From IMG/VR virus record IMGVR_UViG_3300023179_006134, positions 22,037 to 86,036 of that record: a DNA stretch of 64,000 nucleotides. One strand, written 5' to 3'. Under the pieces are notes generated by a model. It was given only the letters and a program-made list of their open reading frames with translations, had not been told where the DNA came from and did not search any database. The position numbers and the translations under genes were made by a program. Below, in pieces: positions 8,145 to 16,100 of this stretch. The stretch comes from a virus. The stretch's first letter is position 1, and each line of letters starts with the position of its first letter.

Positions 8145-8825
8145 TTAAAAATTAATGTTTACTTTTTTAAATGTGCGAACTAGATGAGAATATTTTTTAC
8201 TCAAAACAACAGGAAAATTAGCATTATTATTTATAACATAAGAATTATTAATATCAATTTCTGTGTTTGTCCAATATAATTCATCATTTTTCAAATATTT
8301 TTTATAAAACTGCATTTCATAATAATCAGGAATATACCAACCAGAAGTTCCAGTATCTTCTTCTGTTTTTTGAATTGCCTTATCAAATTCATACCAAGTC
8401 AATAACATCTCACTTTTTTCGGGAGAAATGACTACATACCAACTATTCTCTTTTGAAATTACAATTCCACCTTCTAATGATTTTCCAATTGGATCTTCAG
8501 TTACAAACTTAAATTCTTTATCTCCATTCATAGAAAAACCAGAAAAAGAAGAACCATTAATTTTAGAAATTATAAACCCATCACTCATCAACATATAAAT
8601 TTCAGTTTCATATGGAAATGGATTTGTTGGTTGTATAATAATTTCCCATGCACTTATGATTATTTTATCACTTAAAATATCAAAAGATTCAATAAGTTCT
8701 CCTGTCTTTGAATTTTTTCTTAATTCAATTGTTCCAGAAGAACCAAATTTAATTTCTTGATTGGAAACTAAAACAATTGGAGAAAAAACTGGTGCTTGAT
8801 TTGATCCGTTAAATATTTTTTCCAT
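8145..8825 (-). CDS. C-type-lectin-like adhesin, C-terminal part of a split paralogue
   Basis: A 226-residue paralogue of the Ig-like plus lectin part of the protein at 7192-8139: both have EGG-x-x-I followed by W-x-V-SP, then TGW-x-IP, an N-x-YW-x-NTE or YWSST block, and a final VR-x-F. In this copy the lectin end is AT-rich and shows no C/T-ending codon bias, so it is not diversified in the same way. Its ATG directly follows an in-frame TAA ending the gene at 8826-9053, so the two together equal one adhesin split by a stop. Likely a virion surface protein. Confidence 0.65.
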   Translation of the reverse strand: MEKIFNGSNQAPVFSPIVLVSNQEIKFGSSGTIELRKNSKTGELIESFDILSDKIIISAWEIIIQPTNPFPYETEIYMLMSDGFIISKINGSSFSGFSMNGDKEFKFVTEDPIGKSLEGGIVISKENSWYVVISPEKSEMLLTWYEFDKAIQKTEEDTGTSGWYIPDYYEMQFYKKYLKNDELYWTNTEIDINNSYVINNNANFPVVLSKKYSHLVRTFKKVNINF

Positions 8826-9053
8826 TTAACTTAATATTAAGGGAATTGAAAGTCCTGCAGCAGTAAATGTTCCTGCAATTGAAATATTTTTAATGCTACC
8901 AGTACCACTAAAAGTTATTCCAGTACCAATAGTAAAATTAGAATTGGGTATAATATTTACAATTGAAGACCCTGCACCAACAGTCATTACGCCAACATTA
9001 GAAAAATTTCTACTATCATCAATAACAGTAGTTCCTAAAACTTGAATTGCCAT
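8826..9053 (-). CDS. N-terminal module of the split adhesin
   Basis: A 75-residue protein closely matching the first 75 residues of the adhesin at 7192-8139 (MAI-x-V, IDDSRN, GVMTVGAGS, IGTGITF, ISIAGTFTAAG, IP). It ends in TAA, and the next codon in the same frame is the ATG of the 226-residue partner. No ribosome-binding site is visible before that ATG, so termination-reinitiation, or a recent nonsense change in a once continuous gene, is likely. The module probably anchors the adhesin to the tail. Confidence 0.65.
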   Translation of the reverse strand: MAIQVLGTTVIDDSRNFSNVGVMTVGAGSSIVNIIPNSNFTIGTGITFSGTGSIKNISIAGTFTAAGLSIPLILS

Positions 9054-9076
9054 ATTCGTTATTACTCGGCTTTCTT

Positions 9077-10963
9077 TTATTTAGTATTCTTAAGCTCTTT
9101 TACTTCTTTCTTGAGTTCTTTGATTGCTTCTATCAATACTCCAATAATACCATTATAGTTGACTGATTTAACTTCACCTTGTTTTACGAGTTCTGGGAGT
9201 ACTTCTTCCAGTTCTTGTGCAATCACACCATAAGAACTTCTACCAGTTTCTTTCCAGTCAAATGAAACACCACGAAGTTGTTCTGTGATTTCTAATGCAT
9301 TTCCTATTGTATGAATATTCTCTTTGAGATTTATATCACTAGTGGAATTAAAATCAACTGCAGTCATAGTTCCTGTAGAAGGATTATATTTCAGTTTAGA
9401 GGTAGAAATACCTGATGCAGTAATAGTTCCTGATGTAGTTGCAGTAAAGAGGGGGAAGAACTCTTGATTTGTTGTAGTATTATCAAATACTGTAGAACCT
9501 GCGCCAGTTAATCCACTTCCATTACCAACAAAAGAGGTTGCAGTCACCACACCGGTTACAACAACACCAGAAGGATTTACATTGAGTATTGATGAACCAA
9601 CCGAAACCGCAGTAATATTTCCAGAACTCGGAGAGAAAAATCCAGTCTGAACATCACCAGCAAAATGAATACTTGGAGCAGATGCCGAAGCAGGAGCAAA
9701 TGCTGTAGATGTAATCACACCAACATTAAAGGGTGCGGCATCTACCCAGAATGCATCAGTACCATATCCAACAACATTCTCATCATAATAGATGAAAGTT
9801 CTTCCATAATCTGGACTGTACCATAAGTCACCAGAACCGGGTAATAACGGTGCTGTGGTACTGATACTGATTGAACCACCACCTCCACCACCCTCAAAGA
9901 AGATGGTTGCAATACCAGTGTTTGAGTTATATTGTGTTGTAGAAACCCCTGCACCTTTAAAATTAATAAAAGTAACTGCATACCCAACAACACCACCAGT
10001 AGTTCCAATACCAATACCCTTGTATGGACTATTGGATAAGTTTAGATATTGACCATCACCATAATAAGTAACAATACCTGATGTTGCAGTAATAATACCA
10101 GAAGAAACCTTTACTGTTCCTAATGTACTGATACCAGTAACATTGAGATTGGTGCTCCTTAAATTAGTACTATTAAAAGTCGTAATGGTTCCTGCAGTAC
10201 CAGTCAGGTTTGTTATGGTTCCAGAAGTACTATTAAAAGTCGTAATGGTTCCTGAAGTACCAGTCAGGTTTGTTATGGTTCCTGATGTACTATTCAGGGT
10301 AGTAATCGTTCCTGCAGTGCCAGTCAGGTTTGTTATGGTTCCACTTGTAGAACCCAATGTGGTAATGGTTCCCACACCAGCATTTACATTTCCACTAAAT
10401 GTAGTTGCGGTAATAACACCAGTGATTCTTGCATCACCGACAACAAAGAGAGCAGATGTTGGATTTGTGGACCCAATACCAAGATTACCAGAAACATAAG
10501 TTCCACCAGTGACTTGAAGTCTTTGTGATGCTGTTCCTGTAGAGGTACCAGAACCAATCAGTACTGGTCCATTGGTGAATGTAGAGATTCCACCAACAGA
10601 AAGATTATTATAAACTGTAAAGTTAGTAACTGCGATTCCGGTTGCATTCAGTGTTGCAATCGTTGCAATACCAGTTACATTGAGATTGGTATTCGTTAGA
10701 TTGGTAATATTACCGGTTACAATTGTACCAATACCAGTTACATTAAGATTTGTACTGGTAAGATTGGTAACAATCCCAGTTGTAATCGTTGCAATACCAG
10801 AAACATAAAGGTCTGTTACACCGATTCCACCACTAACGTGAAGAGTGTATTGTGGATTTGTGGTACCAATACCAACCTTGTCAGTTACAATATCGGCAAA
10901 AATGAGATTGGTATTGACCTCCAATCCATTTTTTATGACGAATGACTTATTTATTGCAGCCAT
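9077..10963 (-). CDS. Tail fibre with S74 intramolecular chaperone domain
   Basis: A 628-residue fibre protein. The N-terminus (MAAINKSFVIKNGLEVN) is a typical cyanophage fibre start. The middle has repeated GTITNLTGT/GTITTFNST units. The last ~90 residues (DINLKENIHTIGNALEI, FDWKETG, YGVIAQELEEVLPELV, VNYNGIIGVLIEAIKELKKEV) form a peptidase S74/endosialidase chaperone that trimerises the fibre and cuts itself off, ending in a coiled coil. A late-promoter box at 10996-11003 precedes it. It may carry, or sit next to, the diversified adhesin. Confidence 0.85.
   Translation of the reverse strand: MAAINKSFVIKNGLEVNTNLIFADIVTDKVGIGTTNPQYTLHVSGGIGVTDLYVSGIATITTGIVTNLTSTNLNVTGIGTIVTGNITNLTNTNLNVTGIATIATLNATGIAVTNFTVYNNLSVGGISTFTNGPVLIGSGTSTGTASQRLQVTGGTYVSGNLGIGSTNPTSALFVVGDARITGVITATTFSGNVNAGVGTITTLGSTSGTITNLTGTAGTITTLNSTSGTITNLTGTSGTITTFNSTSGTITNLTGTAGTITTFNSTNLRSTNLNVTGISTLGTVKVSSGIITATSGIVTYYGDGQYLNLSNSPYKGIGIGTTGGVVGYAVTFINFKGAGVSTTQYNSNTGIATIFFEGGGGGGSISISTTAPLLPGSGDLWYSPDYGRTFIYYDENVVGYGTDAFWVDAAPFNVGVITSTAFAPASASAPSIHFAGDVQTGFFSPSSGNITAVSVGSSILNVNPSGVVVTGVVTATSFVGNGSGLTGAGSTVFDNTTTNQEFFPLFTATTSGTITASGISTSKLKYNPSTGTMTAVDFNSTSDINLKENIHTIGNALEITEQLRGVSFDWKETGRSSYGVIAQELEEVLPELVKQGEVKSVNYNGIIGVLIEAIKELKKEVKELKNTK
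10150..10370 (-). repeat. 60-bp tandem repeats in the S74 fibre gene
   Basis: About three to four 60-base units, each coding for about 20 residues of the form GTITNLTGT-x-GTITTFNST-x. Copies differ at a few bases. They lengthen the fibre shaft, and copy number could change by recombination. Confidence 0.8.
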
Positions 10964-10995
10964 TGGGTTTCACTCTCCACCCGTTGAATTTTAAG

Positions 10996-11003
10996 TATTT
11001 ATC
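10996..11003 (-). promoter_or_regulatory. T4-like late promoter box
   Basis: GATAAATA on the minus strand, matching the NATAAATA late motif reported for T4-like cyanophages. It lies 33 bases before the ATG of the S74 fibre gene and touches the stop codon of the upstream gene. Confidence 0.6.
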
Positions 11004-13126
11004 TATGTAACATTCCGAATAACGACTTTTGCATCTCCTGTACTTCCACCTTGTTGAGTGGATACTACAGTCACAGAACCATCAGTATATCCACTTCCTC
11101 CACCTCCTCCACTACTATTTGTTCCACCATTACCACCAGTGGCACCAGAACCACCATTTCCACCACCAAGCACTGTTTCTATAGAGAAATACCCACATTC
11201 ATAAGGAATACTATAGGTATCATCATAATAAACTGAAAAATCTTCATATCCTGTTACACGGAAAATAAATTCCCTAGCAAATGTTGGGAGTCCATTATCG
11301 TTTCTTTGGAAAAATAATTCCCAGATATTACTACTTTGTTGAATCAGAGAACTTACTGAGATTCCACCCGAAACTGTAGCACCTCCTGCTGCCAGTGAAC
11401 CAACTGATATAACACTACCATTAGTGGGAGATTTAACCCTATCTATATAAATGCTATAAGATCTATAGTTGATATTTGGAAAATTTCTTTGAATGGTAAA
11501 ATATCCACTAACCTCTCCAGGATACGGAGAGGGTGGTTGTCTTACTTGATTCCAACTAACATTGGCAGTTGCCCCATCTGGTGAAGTATTGACAGTCACA
11601 ACACCTGTGTCATATGTAACATTTCTAGTTTCGATTCTGTACCCACTATCACCACCAGTATCATAACAAGTTCGTGAGACATAAGGACCTTGTTGAGTAA
11701 ATTGTGCTTGACCCTTTCCCGCAGTTTGACGAATGTCATAACCAGACTTAAATCCTCTGGTAATAGATGCAGAATTAGAGACTAATGTTCCATTTCCAAG
11801 ATATATTTTACTTATACCAACATCAGAACACGGAGATTTTCCTTGAGATAACCAATAGTTTCCTTTAGGACAAGGTATTGTTCTTCCTCCTGTTTGTCCT
11901 GTTGCTTTTGTATCTGGACTAATTGGTGTTAAATTTGATGCAGATCCGAAAATGCCATTAGGGGGCAAAGTTCCTGCAGAAACAAATGATCCACCAGAAC
12001 CAGCACCTCTGCCCCCCCCAGATGCCCCGACAACATTAATTCCACCACCAGCACCACCATTGCCCCCAGACGCAGCATCACCACCTCTGCCCACAACCGC
12101 AATCAAAGAACCTTTACGATAAATGAAGGGGCATTTATTTACAATATCTAATCCTGCAATCGTATATTCTTCATTCTTTTTCATAGTAAATCTAATTCTA
12201 GAATATCCTCCTTGACCTCCGGTATATGACCCCGAATTTTGCCCCGCACCACCATAAATATCCATTTCTAAATTGATATCTGACTCCGGAGCATATAAAG
12301 ATATTAAACTTGTTCCACTAGTATTATATTGTGAAAGAATTGTCAATTCTCCCTGATTTAATAAATCGTGTGAACTTAATTCTGCAGTCGATGATGTTGT
12401 ATCATATTTTTCAATATTAATAAGTCTTCTTAATGGTATAACTCCAAAATCAACAACATTAGAATATAACGGAGAATTAGATGCAATAGAATTGATGATT
12501 CTTACCTGTACTGTACTTACTCCAACTTGAGAAGAAGAAATATTTAAATTTGGTGTATTGGATCCACTTACTGTTGAACTATCAGTAAGATCAGCACCAT
12601 TCAACGACCACTGATAGGAAACAGTTCCTTGAGAAGTATCAGAAGATGATGCAACAACATTAAAAACAGCATTTACATTTTCTACGGCAGTTGCTTCTAT
12701 TGGTTGAGTTGTAATACTTAATACTGGAAATACTGTTAATATTCCAACATTTGAACTGAATGGTTCATTAATTGCATTACCAGTAGACCTTGCAGTACCG
12801 GCAGTAATAGGTGCTTGTCCATATGCAGATGGAACATAATCTGCTACTACATATATTTGACGATTATGATCAGTTGGTGTAATTAAATTTGATAAAGTTA
12901 AAGTAGTTGTTGCTGCTCCTGTAACATATGTTCCATTAGAAATTGCTCCATTTTGATCGTACCACTGATATGAGATACTTCCAGTTCCAGATGCTGTTGC
13001 AATCCCAGTAAAAGTTGCAGTTCCTCCTCCGGTTGATCCAATAATAACACCAGTAGATGCAACACCAACAGGATTTTGAGTAAATGATAAAATAGGTCCG
13101 TTTAGATCTAAAGTTGTTTGTTTCAT
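11003..13126 (-). CDS. Virion protein with Ig-like and glycine-rich domains
   Basis: A 707-residue protein. Residues 1-230 contain two Ig-like repeats with YQW-x-DQNG/YQW-x-LNGA motifs. A glycine-rich region around residues 290-400 (GGQGGYSRIRF, GGNGGAGGGIN, GGGRGAGSGGSF) and another near the C-terminus (GGGNGGSGATGGNGG) resemble tail-tip adhesins made of polyglycine helices, as in T2 gp38-type adhesins. It probably decorates a fibre or the baseplate and may bind receptors. No enzyme motif seen. Confidence 0.65.
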   Translation of the reverse strand: MKQTTLDLNGPILSFTQNPVGVASTGVIIGSTGGGTATFTGIATASGTGSISYQWYDQNGAISNGTYVTGAATTTLTLSNLITPTDHNRQIYVVADYVPSAYGQAPITAGTARSTGNAINEPFSSNVGILTVFPVLSITTQPIEATAVENVNAVFNVVASSSDTSQGTVSYQWSLNGADLTDSSTVSGSNTPNLNISSSQVGVSTVQVRIINSIASNSPLYSNVVDFGVIPLRRLINIEKYDTTSSTAELSSHDLLNQGELTILSQYNTSGTSLISLYAPESDINLEMDIYGGAGQNSGSYTGGQGGYSRIRFTMKKNEEYTIAGLDIVNKCPFIYRKGSLIAVVGRGGDAASGGNGGAGGGINVVGASGGGRGAGSGGSFVSAGTLPPNGIFGSASNLTPISPDTKATGQTGGRTIPCPKGNYWLSQGKSPCSDVGISKIYLGNGTLVSNSASITRGFKSGYDIRQTAGKGQAQFTQQGPYVSRTCYDTGGDSGYRIETRNVTYDTGVVTVNTSPDGATANVSWNQVRQPPSPYPGEVSGYFTIQRNFPNINYRSYSIYIDRVKSPTNGSVISVGSLAAGGATVSGGISVSSLIQQSSNIWELFFQRNDNGLPTFAREFIFRVTGYEDFSVYYDDTYSIPYECGYFSIETVLGGGNGGSGATGGNGGTNSSGGGGGSGYTDGSVTVVSTQQGGSTGDAKVVIRNVT

Positions 13127-13137
13127 TTTACTTTGTT

Positions 13138-16100
13138 TTAGTTAGCAAAGTTTTGACCGACAACCACTCCATAAAGTCCTACACTGGTAATATTACTACC
13201 ATCAAAAGTTTTAAATGTATAAATGTCAGAACGACTTGCTGTTGGAGTTACAATCGGAAGAACACCACCACCAGGCCAATAAACAGGAATTGCAGTTCCG
13301 ACAGAATTCCTAAACGTATCAATACCAACAGTGCGACTTCCCGTAGAATCCTGATCTATTTTAATCGTAAATTCAGTGGATGCAGAGGGAGGATTGAGTA
13401 GATTAAACTGATCAATATTACTTGTTGCAGTACAAATAAATGACTGTGCCTTGGAAAGGTCTATTGTTACCTGATTTGCAACAACCGATAAGTACTCTAC
13501 ATTTTCACTATAAGTCTTAAATCTTGTGTGACCTTCAATATCAAGTTTTGCTCTCGGTGACGTGGTTCCGATTCCGACAGAAGTAGAGTTTGTTGTAATT
13601 ATGGTTCCACCAGTACCAACATTTAATGTTGTTGTAGTAATAATACCCGCACGAATATTACTTGATGAACCATCTAATCGGAATGATGTAGAGGTCAACA
13701 TTCCACCAACAACCACATTACCTGTAGTAACCAATCCAATAAATGTAGAAGTACCATTCACATAAAGTGAAGTTGATGAAGTTCCAATTGCACCAAGTTC
13801 TAAATTAAACCTTGGAACAGAAGTACCAATACCAACATTATTCAGTGCAGTGTTGTATATTCCTCCGGTAATATTAGTCCACCCTGCAGCAGAGATATTT
13901 ACATTTGACAATAAACTTCCATCACCAGAGAAATAAGATGCAGTAATTGTTCCACCAATATTTGTATTTCCATTTACATTCAACTTAAAGGTATTTGCAG
14001 TCGTTCCAATTCCAACACCACCAGTTGCATTCACAGAGAAGAGTGAAGATCCTGCACCGATTACAAGTCTAGAAGTTCCTGCACTGGTAGTTGCAATTCC
14101 GACACGATCAAAAATCATATGATTTTCGGTTTCAGAAATGCTTATATTTCCAAAACGATACCAATCATTTTCTAAAGTATAAATCCAACCAACATATCCA
14201 CCCCGATTTGGATCTGTATAGTATGCGATATCTCCAGGGTTTCCTGAAACTGTTGGTTGTGTGACTCCAACAGTATATTTACGTGATACTGTTGCATCTC
14301 CTTGAAGGAAAATACTATTTGCCTCAATTCCATCAGGTGCATTTGAGGTAATCTTTTGATTAAAAATTACCGGACCATCAAATTCAGAGATGAGTTTTCC
14401 GTCTGTTCCACCTTCAACACGAATTGAACGAGAAACTGAAATTTCAAGAGGAGTCAGAGCATCAAATCCAATACTCACTGCAGATAAAATATCCTCTCCG
14501 GTCACAGTCGGAATCGGAGAGTCAAAAACCTGTTCTTGTCCTGTTGCAGAGTTTACTTTCTTATTTCCCACATAAAATGCACCACGATCATTCATTCCTG
14601 TGAAGACAACCAGACCACCATCCACTTTGGTGGATTGAGAGAGTATTTCCTCTTGATCTGATAAAACTCTATCTTGACGATCTGGAAATGCCGTGGAATA
14701 GTTTCCTGGACCAAATCCAACATACTCAAAGGTATGTCCCGATGCACGAATAATAGAGTGTCTTCTTAATTCAATCGGACGAAGTTTGATTCTACGAACA
14801 ACAGAACCATTATCGTGAGTAGATGCATTCGTTCCATAAACTCCTCTAAAAACATAAACAGGGTTTCCTGTGACTGTTGTTTTGATTCTCATTATTTCAG
14901 AATCAATCAGCAAATAATCTCCAATATTTAAGTCTAAACTGGTGATATTTTGTATATTAAAGTTATCAACCGTTGCAGTGTTGATTGCAGAAGAAAGAGT
15001 TGTTGTAATTCCTGCATATTGTGGTTCTAATCTTCCGGCAATATTCTCATCTTCTGTAGTAACTGTTCCTCCTTGTGATCCAAATGCCTTAATATAGATT
15101 GTTTTTGTTCCTGTTGTGGCCGGAGATGTAGTTCCGATTCCAACAAAGGTTTCGAATTGAACCAGACTATTGACTTTTTTAACCAGAAAATCTGAATTAA
15201 AGAGAGAAGAGTTTGCTCCACCAATGGTAATTTTATTTCCGACCGATAATCCGTGATTTTGAATCGTAGTAATCGTTGAGATTCCAGTTGTGTTATCATA
15301 AGTAAGTGTAGTAATATCAATTGATTTTCCTGCATTAATTGCTCGGGAATATGCAGTTACAGTAACTCCAATTCCAGTCGTAGAGGCATTTCCAACTGCT
15401 GATGCAGATTCGACCTGAAGTTGTTTTATATTTCCGGTTGCAATACCAGTGATTTTATAGACAGTATTATAACCATTCAGAGTAGCAGGAACAACTCCGG
15501 CAACCGTGAGACATTCTCCAATATGATTATAAACACCGGTTACAGTCACATATCCTTGCACGAATCCAGATGTTGTTGCGACTCCAACCACCGCAAGAGT
15601 ATTTCCGATTCCATATGCAGAACCACCATCAATAATCTTAACCGCAGTAATGGATCCAGATGCATTTACAGTGATTCTTGCAGTTGCATTTGCTCCTGTG
15701 GTCGATCCTGCAAATCCAACCAATCTTGCATTATAAAGATTTTCAACTCCACCAGATCCTACACCATAAGCAAGACCGGCACTTGTAATACCAACAGATG
15801 TAATCGGATTAAATCCGTGATCGATTGCAGTATGAAATGTATGTGCAATTCCAGTACTGGAAGATACAATATCTGTAAGTCCAACTCCTACACCAAAATC
15901 AATCAGACCTTTACTTAAACTTTCTTTTGTAATGCTACTTTGTGGATCATCAACAACAACCTGACCGATTGGATTTGAGAGAGCAAATGATGTTGCTGCC
16001 TTTGGATCCGAAACTGGATTATCACGATTCAGTTGTGGATATAGATTTTGAATAGGTTGAGAGAATCGTAATCCCGTAAAAGGAGCAACAGATGGACTAT

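Noticed and set aside
15421-15918. A 165-residue plus-strand frame opposite the giant structural gene
   Set aside because: Serine/cysteine-rich antisense of a repetitive gene; no start signal and no domain.
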